This document shows positions 20,726 to 29,098 of a DNA stretch of 64,000 nucleotides, in pieces; the stretch's first letter is position 1, and the number at the start of each line of letters is the position of its first letter. A model generated the notes under the pieces. That model ran no database searches and was not told the DNA's origin. It saw nothing but the letters and a program-made list of their open reading frames with translations. Made by a program: the position numbers and the translations under genes. The DNA is from Candidatus Coprenecus stercorigallinarum (GTDB taxonomy: Bacteria; Bacteroidota; Bacteroidia; Bacteroidales; UBA932), in assembly GCA_018711305.1 (NCBI GenBank), contig DVIL01000038.1, positions 38,151 through 102,150 of the forward strand, read 5' to 3'.

Positions 20726-22792
20726 ATGAAAGAGTACAAACGTTATCTTGTTACCTCCGCTCTGCCTTATGCGAACGGACCTGTACACATCGGCCACCTG
20801 GCGGGAGTCTACGTCCCCGCTGATATCTACGTCAGGTATCTGCGAATGTGCGGAAGGGACGTGTTTTTCGTGGGCGGTTCGGACGAACACGGGGTGCCCA
20901 TCACCATTCAGGCCCGCAAGCAGGGTTGCTCGCCCCAGGATATCGTGGACAAATACCATAAGCTGATCAAAGAGTCTTTCGCTGAACTCGGCATCAGTTT
21001 CGACATTTATTCCAGGACTACGTCCAAGACCCACTACAAGACCGCATCCGAGTTCTTCCGCAAGCTCTATGACGAGGGCAAGTTTGTCGAGAGGGAGAGC
21101 GAGCAGTACTACGATGAGGAGGCCGGACAGTTTCTGGCTGACCGCTACATTGTGGGAACCTGCCCCAAGTGCGGCAATGAGAGGGCTTACGGAGACCAGT
21201 GCGAGAAATGCGGCTGCACCCTCAGCCCCGATGAACTGATCAACCCCCATTCCGCCCTTAGCGGCAAACCGCCCGTAAAGAGGCGTACCAAACACTGGTA
21301 TCTGCCTCTGAACGAGTATGAGCCCTGGCTCCGCCAGTGGATCCTCGAGGAGCATAAGGAGTGGAAGGTCAATGTCTACGGTCAGTGCAAGTCCTGGCTT
21401 GACGGCGGTCTCCAGCCCAGAGCGGTGAGCCGTGACCTCGACTGGGGTATCCCAGTGCCGGTAGAAGGTGCAGAGGGCAAGGTCCTCTACGTCTGGTTCG
21501 ACGCTCCCATCGGCTATATTTCCAACACGATAGAGGCCCGTCCCGATGACTGGGAGAAATACTGGAAAAGTCCCGACACCAAGATGGTGCATTTCATAGG
21601 CAAGGACAACATCGTCTTCCACTGCATCGTCTTCCCCTGCATGCTCAAAGCCTACGGAGACGGTTACATCCTCCCGGACAACGTGCCTGCCAATGAGTTC
21701 CTGAATCTCGAGGGCGACAAGCTCTCTACTTCCCGCAACTGGGCCATCTGGCTGCACGAGTACCTGCGGGACTTCCCCGGCAAGCAGGACGTGCTGCGCT
21801 ATGTGCTCTGCGCCAACGCTCCGGAGACCAAGGACAACGATTTTACATGGAAGGACTTCCAGACCCGCAACAACTCCGAACTGGTGGCTATTTACGGCAA
21901 TTTCGTCAACCGCGCCGTAGTCCTGACTCACAAGTACTTCGAAGGTAAAGTCCCTACAGACCTGAAACCGGAGGCCATTGACTCCGAGACCCTTGCCCAG
22001 GTGCCTGCCATTAAGGCCGCCATCACCGACGCCCTTGAGCACTACCGTTTCCGCGAGGCTCTCAAGGAGGCCATGAACCTCGCCCGTCTCGGCAACAAGT
22101 ACCTCACCGATACCGAGCCGTGGAAGGTGGCCAAGACCGACATGGACCGTACTGCCTCCATCCTCAACGTGTCCCTGAAACTCTGTGCCGACCTGGCCAT
22201 AGCCTTCGCACCATTCATCCCGTTCTCGTCCGACAAGCTTCTGAAGATTCTCAACCTGCCTGAAGATGTCCTCAAATGGGACAATATCGGTCAGGACAGC
22301 CTGCTTCCGGAGGGACATCAGATCGGCAAGGCCGAGCTGCTCTTCGAAAAGATCGAAGATGAGGCGATCAATGCCCAGATGGAGCGTCTGGAGAAAATCC
22401 GTGAGGCCAATGCCAAGGCAGAGGCCGCCGCAGCCTCAGCAGAAGCGCCGGCCGAGCCGCAGAAACCCGAGTGTACCTTTGACGAGTTCGGCAAGATGGA
22501 CATCCGGACGGCTACCGTCCTGGAGGCCGAAAGGGTGCCCAAGACCGACAAGCTGCTGAAACTTACCATAGATACCGGCATAGACAAGCGTGTGATAGTT
22601 TCCGGCATAGCCGAGTACTATACGCCGGAGGAGATGGTCGGCAAGCAGATATGCATCCTTGCAAACCTGGCTCCCCGCAAGATCCGCGGTATCGAGTCCA
22701 AGGGTATGATCCTGATGGCCAAGCAGCCTGACGGAAAGATGCGGATTGTAGCTCCCGAGGAGAAACTTGTCAACGGCGCCGTGGTAGGGTAG
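20726..22792 (+). CDS. metG: Methionyl-tRNA synthetase
   Basis: Charges tRNA-Met and initiator tRNA. The 688-residue protein has [13 protein letters not shown] (HIGH motif), a zinc knuckle [18 protein letters not shown], the KMSKS-equivalent DKLSTSRN, and an anticodon-binding helical domain. Residues 580-688 are a Trbp111-like tRNA-binding domain, the usual dimeric arrangement. A TTG at 20720 is in frame, but the ATG at 20726 is chosen. It begins 15 bases after the beta-galactosidase stop. Confidence 0.97.
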   Translation: MKEYKRYLVTSALPYANGPVHIGHLAGVYVPADIYVRYLRMCGRDVFFVGGSDEHGVPITIQARKQGCSPQDIVDKYHKLIKESFAELGISFDIYSRTTSKTHYKTASEFFRKLYDEGKFVERESEQYYDEEAGQFLADRYIVGTCPKCGNERAYGDQCEKCGCTLSPDELINPHSALSGKPPVKRRTKHWYLPLNEYEPWLRQWILEEHKEWKVNVYGQCKSWLDGGLQPRAVSRDLDWGIPVPVEGAEGKVLYVWFDAPIGYISNTIEARPDDWEKYWKSPDTKMVHFIGKDNIVFHCIVFPCMLKAYGDGYILPDNVPANEFLNLEGDKLSTSRNWAIWLHEYLRDFPGKQDVLRYVLCANAPETKDNDFTWKDFQTRNNSELVAIYGNFVNRAVVLTHKYFEGKVPTDLKPEAIDSETLAQVPAIKAAITDALEHYRFREALKEAMNLARLGNKYLTDTEPWKVAKTDMDRTASILNVSLKLCADLAIAFAPFIPFSSDKLLKILNLPEDVLKWDNIGQDSLLPEGHQIGKAELLFEKIEDEAINAQMERLEKIREANAKAEAAAASAEAPAEPQKPECTFDEFGKMDIRTATVLEAERVPKTDKLLKLTIDTGIDKRVIVSGIAEYYTPEEMVGKQICILANLAPRKIRGIESKGMILMAKQPDGKMRIVAPEEKLVNGAVVG

Positions 22793-22814
22793 CCGTGAAC
22801 TGGGTAAAAGACAG

Positions 22815-22862
22815 CATGCACACCCGGAAGTCAGTCCGATCCGGGTGTGCATGTTTTTTTAT
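22815..22862 (+). terminator. Terminator of metG
   Basis: Arms CATGCACACCCGGA and TCCGGGTGTGCATG pair perfectly over 14 bp around an 11-base loop and are followed by a run of seven T. Confidence 0.9.
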
Positions 22863-22880
22863 TGTCGGCAGCCGGGAAAT

Positions 22881-23582
22881 CTACAGCCCTTGCTGCTCTA
22901 TGAGTTCCAGCTCTTCTTCGGTGTAGATGAGGCGGTCCAGTTTGCCGCTGCGGCCGAGTTCGACCAGAATGACGGCTGCGATGATCAGGACGGCCAGGAC
23001 TGCAAGGATGATAAACAGGATGCGGTATCCTTTCTTGCTGTGGTTGTCCGGCTTTGCAGCTGCTGTGGGTACCGGATCCGGGTTCGCTTTCTCGGGTAGT
23101 ATCGTCATCTGTCCGGAACCGCTTTCTTCTATGGGGGCGGCAGTAGCGGCGGAAGGTCTGACCGGCCTGAGTGTTACAGGCTCGAATCCGAATGCCTGGG
23201 AGAATATGCCTCCGTCCTGTTCTGCAACGAAATAGAAATTGCCCTCGAGGGTACAGCGCAGCTTTCCAAGGCCGGGCAGGTCAATATTCCTGCGTTCCGA
23301 GAGAGTTACCTTCAGCTGGCGGAGGAAGGCATCCAGTTCAGTGGCCGCAGTATCCGGATCAATATTGGAAATTCCGGCATAGTATCTGGAAATCATGTCA
23401 CCGGCAGCCCTTTCGTCTCCCTTGAAGGAAATACGCTTCGATGGAGGGTAGATGGTCTTCCCGTCTTCTGAAAAAAATGCAGGCATCGGCTCGGTCTGGA
23501 AATACCCCATACCGGGCAGTGGAATGCGGTCATTATCAATGATCAGCTCCTTGAGCAGGCGGGAAAGAAGATTGACATCCAT
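22881..23582 (-). CDS. HU-CCDC81 domain membrane protein
   Basis: A 233-residue protein. The N-terminal half holds two modules like the bacterial CCDC81-type HU domains (LLSRLLKELIIDNDRIPLPGMG, residues 1-55; LRQLKVTLSERRNIDLPGLG, about 85-130). A Pro/Ala-rich linker, one transmembrane helix (about 188-210) and a short acidic tail follow. In Bacteroidota these proteins often have a SPOR domain after the membrane segment; none is present here. The cytosolic DNA-binding-like fold tethered to the membrane suggests a nucleoid or division role, which is inference. Confidence 0.82.
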   Translation of the reverse strand: MDVNLLSRLLKELIIDNDRIPLPGMGYFQTEPMPAFFSEDGKTIYPPSKRISFKGDERAAGDMISRYYAGISNIDPDTAATELDAFLRQLKVTLSERRNIDLPGLGKLRCTLEGNFYFVAEQDGGIFSQAFGFEPVTLRPVRPSAATAAPIEESGSGQMTILPEKANPDPVPTAAAKPDNHSKKGYRILFIILAVLAVLIIAAVILVELGRSGKLDRLIYTEEELELIEQQGL

Positions 23583-23624
23583 AGAATTTTTTTAAAATTT
23601 TCTGCACAAAGTTAAATTATTTTT

Positions 23625-23653
23625 TTGCAAGTTGAAAAAAATATCTATCTTTG
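23625..23653 (+). promoter_or_regulatory. Promoter of tRNA-Asn
   Basis: TATCTTTG at 23646-23653 with TTGCAAGTTG at 23625-23634. Both elements match the tRNA-Leu promoter at 15981-16010 with nearly the same spacing. Confidence 0.75.
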
Positions 23654-23671
23654 CAGTCCCGAAAGGAAAAT

Positions 23672-23745
23672 TCCTCTTTAGCTCAGTTGGTTAGAGCACC
23701 TGACTGTTAATCAGGGGGTCCTAGGTTCAAGTCCTAGAAGGGGAG
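23672..23745 (+). tRNA. tRNA-Asn (anticodon GTT)
   Basis: A 74-nt cloverleaf. Acceptor arms TCCTCTT and AAGGGGA pair with one G-T wobble, and the discriminator is G. Anticodon stem CCTGA/TCAGG encloses CTGTTAA, giving anticodon GTT. D arm GCTCAGTTGGTTAGAGC and T arm with GGTTCAAGTCC are standard. CCA is not encoded. Confidence 0.96.
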
Positions 23746-23779
23746 CGAGATTTACTATGTTTTCATAATGTTATTTTTT

Positions 23780-23812
23780 CCTCCTGCATCGTGGATGCAG
23801 GAGGTTTTTTTT
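23780..23812 (+). terminator. Terminator of tRNA-Asn
   Basis: CCTCCTGCATC and GATGCAGGAGG pair over 11 bp around a GTG loop, followed by a run of eight T. Confidence 0.9.
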
Positions 23813-23821
23813 ATCTCCGGC

Positions 23822-24985
23822 CTATCTGTAGGAGAGGGCCAGAAGAGTGATGTCGTCAGACTGTGGGGTGGTGCCGGTAAAGTCGGACAATGAGGATGTT
23901 ACGGCGTTTATCAGGTCCTGGGGAGTGCCGGAGGAACTGGCGCATATATCTGTAAGGCGGCGGACACCGAAGAGTTCTCCGCTGGTGTTCATGGCTTCTG
24001 TGACTCCGTCGGTGTACAGCAGCAGACGGTCACCGGGGACGAGGACTGTTTCCTTCTCGCAGTAGGGAATGTCGGGGACAGCTCCGAGAGCTATGTCTCC
24101 GGTAGGCTCGAGAAGGGATGTACGGCCGTCATGGCGGATCAGTACCGGAGGGTTGTGACCTGCGTTGCTGTATTTCAGATGTCCGGTGCCAAGGTCTAAA
24201 ATGCCGTAGAATACTGTGACGAACATATCCTCCACGCTGTCCTGGCTGAGCATTCCGTTGGTCTGTCTGAGGCAGTCGGCGCAGGAAGGGCATGACAGGG
24301 CTATTGTGCGGAGTATGGTCCTGCTTATGGCCATGAATATGGCTGCCGGTACCCCTTTGCCGGATACGTCCGCTATGATGAATCCGAGTCTGGTGCTGTC
24401 TATGCGGAAGAAGTCGTAGAAATCTCCCCCCACGTACTTTGCGGCTTTCATGCAGGCTTTAAGATCAAAATGCCCCCTAACACTTTCATCGAAGCATGGC
24501 AGCTCCTTTGGCAGTATGGTCTCCTGTATTTCCTGGGCGACGTGCAGGTCGTTCTGGATGGAAGCGAGCTGGGAGTGTTCATCCTGGGCTTTCTTTACAA
24601 AGGCGATCTGTTCGGCCGCTTTTTCTATGGTGCGCTCCAGGTCTCCGAGATCTATCGGCTTGGTGGTAAAATCGAAGGCGCCTTTATTCATTGCGCTGCG
24701 TATGTTGTCCATGTCGCCGTATGCCGATACCATGATGCATTTCAGGGCGGGATTACGCAGTTCGTTGATTCTCGACAGGAGGGTAAGCCCGTCCATTTCC
24801 GGCATGTTGATGTCGCTTAGTATGATGTCGAAATCGGGATGCTCCAGAAGCATCCTGAGGGCTTCGACGCCGTTGTGGGCAAAAGAAAACTCGTATTCTC
24901 CTTTCTTTATCTTGCGTCTGAAGTACTGGGTAAGCAGTATTTCCAGATCCGCTTCGTCATCTACGCTGAGTATTTTAAGAGCCAT
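23822..24985 (-). CDS. Response regulator with PP2C (RsbU/SpoIIE-type) phosphatase output
   Basis: A 387-residue two-domain regulator. The receiver domain (1-125) has SVDDEAD, the phospho-acceptor in IILSDINMPEMDG and the conserved lysine in FTTKPID. A coiled linker (about 125-165) leads to a PP2C phosphatase domain with GGDFYDF, IADVSGKGVPAA, SNAGHNPP, LYTDGVTEAMN and QSDDITLLAL, all metal-binding aspartates in place. Such proteins dephosphorylate an anti-anti-sigma-like or other phosphoprotein when the receiver is phosphorylated. No anti-sigma or STAS partner is encoded nearby. It is the last gene of a three-gene operon, five bases after the kinase. Confidence 0.93.
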   Translation of the reverse strand: MALKILSVDDEADLEILLTQYFRRKIKKGEYEFSFAHNGVEALRMLLEHPDFDIILSDINMPEMDGLTLLSRINELRNPALKCIMVSAYGDMDNIRSAMNKGAFDFTTKPIDLGDLERTIEKAAEQIAFVKKAQDEHSQLASIQNDLHVAQEIQETILPKELPCFDESVRGHFDLKACMKAAKYVGGDFYDFFRIDSTRLGFIIADVSGKGVPAAIFMAISRTILRTIALSCPSCADCLRQTNGMLSQDSVEDMFVTVFYGILDLGTGHLKYSNAGHNPPVLIRHDGRTSLLEPTGDIALGAVPDIPYCEKETVLVPGDRLLLYTDGVTEAMNTSGELFGVRRLTDICASSSGTPQDLINAVTSSLSDFTGTTPQSDDITLLALSYR

Positions 24986-24990
24986 GCTGT

Positions 24991-25833
24991 TTATTTTTTC
25001 GGATTTAATGGAATGGATATGGTGAACCGGCTGTATTGCCCGGGCTCGGACTCAACCTTTATTGTTCCGTGATGTTTCTGTTCTATGATGGACTTGGTGA
25101 TGGAAAGTCCCAGTCCGGTGCCTTCCCCTACCGGCTTGGTGGTGAAGAAGGGAGTGAACAGGTGTTTGCGTATGTCCGGGGAAATGCCTGTACCGTTGTC
25201 TTCGATGACAAGCCGTGCGGAGTCTCCGTCTTTGTGAAGGGATATTCTTATCGTCGGATTGTATCCGCATCCTGTGGCCCCGCGGGACTTGGCGAAGACG
25301 GCGTAGCAGGCATTGTTCATAATATTGAGCACGGCGCGGCTGAAGTCCTGCGGAATGACGCTTACCTGCGGAAGGGTCTCGTCATAGTCTTCTTCGAAGG
25401 TGACGTTGAAGTTCTTGTGATTGGCCCTCATCGCGTGATAGGACAATGATACGTATTCCTTTGTAAGCCGGCACAGGTCTGTGGGAAGGTATTCGTCTTC
25501 CTTTCCCCGGGAGTAGAGAAGGATATTGCGGATGATGCTGGAGGCGCGGTCTCCGTTTTCGGCGATGCGGCGGACATTCTCTTTCAGGTCTTCCATGATC
25601 TCCGTCAGCTCTTCCCGGTCATCTTCTGAAAGGGATATGCTGCCTTCTGACAGGATATCCTCCAGATCCTCGAGGAGTTTGCCGGACATCTTGCTGAAAT
25701 TGATCACGAAGTTGAGCGGATTCTGAATCTCGTGGGCTATGCCTGCAGTCAGCATGCCGAGCGAGGCCATTTTCTCCTGCTTGGCTATCTGCTCCCGCAG
25801 CCGGGCCAGTTCCTGGTATGAATCCTCATTCAT
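24991..25833 (-). CDS. Soluble sensor histidine kinase
   Basis: A 280-residue kinase without a membrane segment. A short N-terminal helix leads to the H-box MLTAGIAHEIQNPLNF with the phospho-acceptor His, followed by an N-box (VLNIMNNACYAVF), a G1 box (VIEDNGTGIS) and a G2 box (GEGTGLGLSI). Its start overlaps the upstream kinase-like gene by eight bases, and it ends five bases before the PP2C regulator, so the three are coupled. With no sensor domain, it probably takes its signal from the membrane-bound partner upstream. Confidence 0.93.
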   Translation of the reverse strand: MNEDSYQELARLREQIAKQEKMASLGMLTAGIAHEIQNPLNFVINFSKMSGKLLEDLEDILSEGSISLSEDDREELTEIMEDLKENVRRIAENGDRASSIIRNILLYSRGKEDEYLPTDLCRLTKEYVSLSYHAMRANHKNFNVTFEEDYDETLPQVSVIPQDFSRAVLNIMNNACYAVFAKSRGATGCGYNPTIRISLHKDGDSARLVIEDNGTGISPDIRKHLFTPFFTTKPVGEGTGLGLSITKSIIEQKHHGTIKVESEPGQYSRFTISIPLNPKK

Positions 25834-26947
25834 CGGATGTAGTGTCTTGATGGTTGGGAATGGTGATGCGGAATTCTGTGTATTCGCCCTGCTGGCTTTC
25901 TACGCTGATGGTCCCTTTGTGGTTGAGGATCATTTCGCGACACAGATAGAGGCCCGTACCTGCAGCCTCTGACGTCGGTTTGGTGGTGAAGAACGGCTCG
26001 AAGATTCTGGACTTGATGGCGTTTTCGATACCGATGCCGTTGTCCCTTACGGATATTTCGGTCCGGTCTCCCGACATGGGGATGACCCGGATGATGATCT
26101 GCGGTGAAAAGTTCTCCTTCTGAAGCCTTTTGCCGATGGCATAGATACTGTTGCTCAGCAGGTGGTGCATGACCTTATTCATCTCGTCGATGTTCACCTC
26201 TGCCGTGACGGGGGTGTCGGGAGCGTTGAGGCGCAGGTCTATTCCGTTGGTCTCTATTTCATTGGCATAATGCCTGCGGGCCATTTCCATGCTCACCTTG
26301 CAGATGGATCGCAGGTCTGTTGCGGTGACGTTGCCGTGGCGGCTCTTGATGAGTTCCTCCATCGCCTTGACCATACGGACGGTATTGCAGCCGTGATCAT
26401 TGATCTTGTCGAGGTTCGTCTCGATGATGGACAGGCTTTCGAGGATGTCCGCGAATCTGTCTTCAGGAATCGAGCCGCGCACTTCCTCGAGATCCGTACG
26501 CAGTTCCTTGACTGTGGAAAGGGTCAGGTCCGAGAAATTGTTGATATAATTGATGGGGTTGAGTATGCGGTCAACCAGACCGGATGCCAGGTTGCCGACC
26601 GTAGCCATCTTTTCCTTGCGCACCAGCTCGTCCTGGGCCTTTGCAAGTGCATCCAAAGCTTCCGACAGTTCCTTGGATTCCTGGACAACCTTGTCTCTTT
26701 CCTGGCGGAGGTCTGTGGTCCGATCCTCAACCATCTTCGCCAGGATTTCCTTCTGGTTCAGCTCCTTTTTCATCCGCCGGCGGATGATGTACAGCACTAT
26801 CTGAGTGATCAGCAGAACTGCAACGGCCCAGCTGATGTCGTAGTACAGCAGGACAATAAGTCCCACCCATACCACTACTATGACTTTGTCGAAGATCTGT
26901 ATTCTGGTCTTCAACGTCGAGATATTCTTTACATTATAGTCAGGCAT
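25826..26947 (-). CDS. Membrane histidine-kinase-like protein lacking the phospho-acceptor His
   Basis: A 373-residue protein with two membrane helices near the N-terminus (about 15-55), a long coiled coil (65-125), and a kinase-like core. In the H-box the usual GIAHEIxNPL reads GLVDRILNPINY: aspartate stands where the phosphorylated histidine should be. The ATPase part keeps an N-box (HHLLSNSIYAIG), G1 (VRDNGIGI) and G2 (AGTGLYL). It may therefore bind ATP but cannot autophosphorylate in the standard way. ATG 26947 is chosen because longer frames run into dnaG on the other strand. It is first in the operon with a normal kinase and a PP2C regulator. Confidence 0.85.
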   Translation of the reverse strand: MPDYNVKNISTLKTRIQIFDKVIVVVWVGLIVLLYYDISWAVAVLLITQIVLYIIRRRMKKELNQKEILAKMVEDRTTDLRQERDKVVQESKELSEALDALAKAQDELVRKEKMATVGNLASGLVDRILNPINYINNFSDLTLSTVKELRTDLEEVRGSIPEDRFADILESLSIIETNLDKINDHGCNTVRMVKAMEELIKSRHGNVTATDLRSICKVSMEMARRHYANEIETNGIDLRLNAPDTPVTAEVNIDEMNKVMHHLLSNSIYAIGKRLQKENFSPQIIIRVIPMSGDRTEISVRDNGIGIENAIKSRIFEPFFTTKPTSEAAGTGLYLCREMILNHKGTISVESQQGEYTEFRITIPNHQDTTSDE

Positions 26948-26969
26948 GGCAGCAAAAGCAATATTCAAA

Positions 26970-26977
26970 CAAAAATA
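26970..26977 (-). promoter_or_regulatory. -7 promoter box of the kinase-like operon
   Basis: Reads TATTTTTG on the minus strand, 22 bases before the ATG at 26947, with a TTTTTG further upstream near the -33 position. Confidence 0.5.
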
Positions 26978-26999
26978 GACAGAATATTTCAAAAATCCA

Positions 27000-27007
27000 T
27001 AATTTTG
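27000..27007 (+). promoter_or_regulatory. -7 promoter box of dnaG, very close to the start codon
   Basis: TAATTTTG fits TAnnTTTG. The dnaG ATG at 27014 is only six bases further, so the mRNA may have almost no leader. Confidence 0.5.
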
Positions 27008-27013
27008 TATCTT

Positions 27014-29080
27014 ATGATAGACAAGGCCACTGTTGACAGGATTCTTGACGCCACTGATATCGTGGATGTCATCAGCGATTTCGTGACTCTCCGCCGCCGG
27101 GGGGCCAACTATATCGCCTGCTGCCCTTTCCATAACGAGAAAACCCCTTCTTTTTCCGTATCTCCAAGCAAAGGCATATTCAAATGTTTCGGATGCGGAA
27201 AGGCCGGCAGCGCAGTGACTTTTGTCATGGAGCACGAGCAGATGACATATCCGGAGGCCCTGAAGTATCTGGCCCACAAGTATGGTATCGAGGTACACGA
27301 ACAGGAGGAGACTCCGGAGGATACTGCCGACAGGCTCAGAAGGGAATCCATGATAGCCGTCTCGGAGTTTGCCGCCGGATATTATGCCGACAGCCTGTTC
27401 AATACCGCGGAAGGCCATTCCGTAGGATTGTCATATTTCAGGCAGAAGCGGGGTTTCTCCGACGAGACTATCCGGAAATTCGGCCTCGGATGGTCCCCTT
27501 CGGGAAGACCTTTTGCCTCCGGACCTCCTGCTCCCACGCTTCCCCAGACAGCTCTGCGCAACGGTTACAAGAAGGAGTTCCTGCTTGCCACAGGCCTTTG
27601 CTATGAACACGGCGGGGAGCTGGTGGACAAGTTCCGGGAGAGGGTCATTTTCCCGATACACTCGCTCAGCGGACGTGTGATAGCCTTTGGCGGAAGGACC
27701 TTGCGGGACGACAAGACAGTGGCAAAGTACCTCAATTCTCCCGAAAGCGAGATATATAACAAGAGCAATTCCCTTTATGGGATATATCTGGCAAAGTCTG
27801 CCATCGCAAGAGAGCAGAAGTGCTATCTTGTGGAAGGGTATGCGGATGTGATTTCCATGCATCAGGCCGGAATAGAAAATGTGACGGCCTCTTCAGGTAC
27901 ATCCCTTACCGTGGAGCAGATCCGTATGATAAAGCGTTTCACTCCGAATATTACCGTATTGTACGACGGGGATGCGGCTGGTATCAAGGCTGCGCGTCGT
28001 GCAGTCAATATGTTGCTGGAGGAGGGTATGACGGTCAAGGTGGTGCTGCTTTCTGACGGGGAGGACCCCGATTCTTTCGCCCGCTCCCATACGAGGCAGG
28101 AGATACTGGATTATCTGTCGGAGCATGAGATGGATTTTATCAGCTTCAAATACAGCCTGCTGTCGGGTCCTGAAGGTTCGGATCCTATCCGGAAGGCCGA
28201 GCTGATACGGGATATAATCGATACAGTCGCAGTGATCCCGGACCAGATCGCGCGTTCGGTGTACATCGAACAGTGTGCCCGCCAGCTGTCAATGAAAGAG
28301 GATGTCCTGTTTGCCGAGGTGGCACGGATACGGCGCAAGAGAATAGAATCAGGAAGGTTCGAGAAGCAGAGGAGGGAAGAGGCTGAGGCCCGCGCCAGGG
28401 CCGCGGAAGCAGCCGTGGCAGATGTCGGGACCGGCAGGGAGGAAGGATATCCCACTGCCCGGGCAGAGGACGAGACGATGCTGAAGCCAGTGCCTCTGCT
28501 GGAGCCTGCCGAGCGGGAGCTGCTGTATTATCTCCTGAAGTTCGGAGAGTACAGCCTTACGTTTTCCGACAGCCAGCTCTATGGCGCAGAGGCTCCGGTA
28601 ATGCGTATCACCGTAGCGGAATATATTTCTGCCCAGCTGCAGGACGATGACCTGGTGCTGCAGAATCCTCTTTACCGCAGGATATATGACAGATATTTCG
28701 TTCTGCGTGGCGAACTGCAGAAGGACGGCGTAGTGGCGGATTCCGGGCCGGAGATGTTACAGGAGAGGATTATGCAGCGGTTCATCAACGGCGAGGACCC
28801 TCAGATTACAGCTGCTGTCCTGGATATAACCGTGGTCAAATACGAACTTAATGTGAAAGAGTATCTGCGGGCCCAGATTCCGGAACGGAACACCATAGAT
28901 ATCAACGTGCCCAAAGCCGTGCTGGTCTACAAGCTCAAGTACGTGGAGCATACCTGTTCCCTGCTGATGGAATCCCTCGGACACACGTCCGACCCCGAAG
29001 AACAGCAGGAGGCCATGCACCGTCTCAAACTGCTGCTCCAGATTAAGAACGTGCTTATCAAGGATCTGAATAGAGTGTAA
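27014..29080 (+). CDS. dnaG: DNA primase
   Basis: Synthesises RNA primers at the replication fork. The 688-residue protein begins MIDKATVDRILDATDIVDVI, the canonical DnaG start. It has the CHC2 zinc finger (CCPFHNEKTPSF to FKCFGCGKAG, residues 37-65), the RNA polymerase core with GRVIAFGGR, and the TOPRIM metal site (LVEGYADVIS and LYDGDAAG). The C-terminal helicase-interaction domain is divergent, after a charged Arg/Ala-rich linker (about 440-490). A longer in-frame extension upstream is antisense to the kinase-like gene and is rejected. It is divergent from that operon with a 66-base gap. Confidence 0.96.
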   Translation: MIDKATVDRILDATDIVDVISDFVTLRRRGANYIACCPFHNEKTPSFSVSPSKGIFKCFGCGKAGSAVTFVMEHEQMTYPEALKYLAHKYGIEVHEQEETPEDTADRLRRESMIAVSEFAAGYYADSLFNTAEGHSVGLSYFRQKRGFSDETIRKFGLGWSPSGRPFASGPPAPTLPQTALRNGYKKEFLLATGLCYEHGGELVDKFRERVIFPIHSLSGRVIAFGGRTLRDDKTVAKYLNSPESEIYNKSNSLYGIYLAKSAIAREQKCYLVEGYADVISMHQAGIENVTASSGTSLTVEQIRMIKRFTPNITVLYDGDAAGIKAARRAVNMLLEEGMTVKVVLLSDGEDPDSFARSHTRQEILDYLSEHEMDFISFKYSLLSGPEGSDPIRKAELIRDIIDTVAVIPDQIARSVYIEQCARQLSMKEDVLFAEVARIRRKRIESGRFEKQRREEAEARARAAEAAVADVGTGREEGYPTARAEDETMLKPVPLLEPAERELLYYLLKFGEYSLTFSDSQLYGAEAPVMRITVAEYISAQLQDDDLVLQNPLYRRIYDRYFVLRGELQKDGVVADSGPEMLQERIMQRFINGEDPQITAAVLDITVVKYELNVKEYLRAQIPERNTIDINVPKAVLVYKLKYVEHTCSLLMESLGHTSDPEEQQEAMHRLKLLLQIKNVLIKDLNRV

Positions 29081-29098
29081 AATCAAACTGATGATATA

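Noticed and set aside
20711..22318. A 535-codon antisense frame over metG
   Set aside because: metG is unmistakable on the plus strand, and the antisense product resembles nothing.
26162..27013. A 284-codon N-terminal extension of dnaG
   Set aside because: It is antisense to the kinase-like gene, whose motifs are real, and DnaG begins canonically at MIDKAT with its own -7 box.
26948..27418. An N-terminal extension of the kinase-like gene into dnaG
   Set aside because: It covers the DnaG zinc finger on the other strand and lies upstream of the -7 box at 26970-26977.
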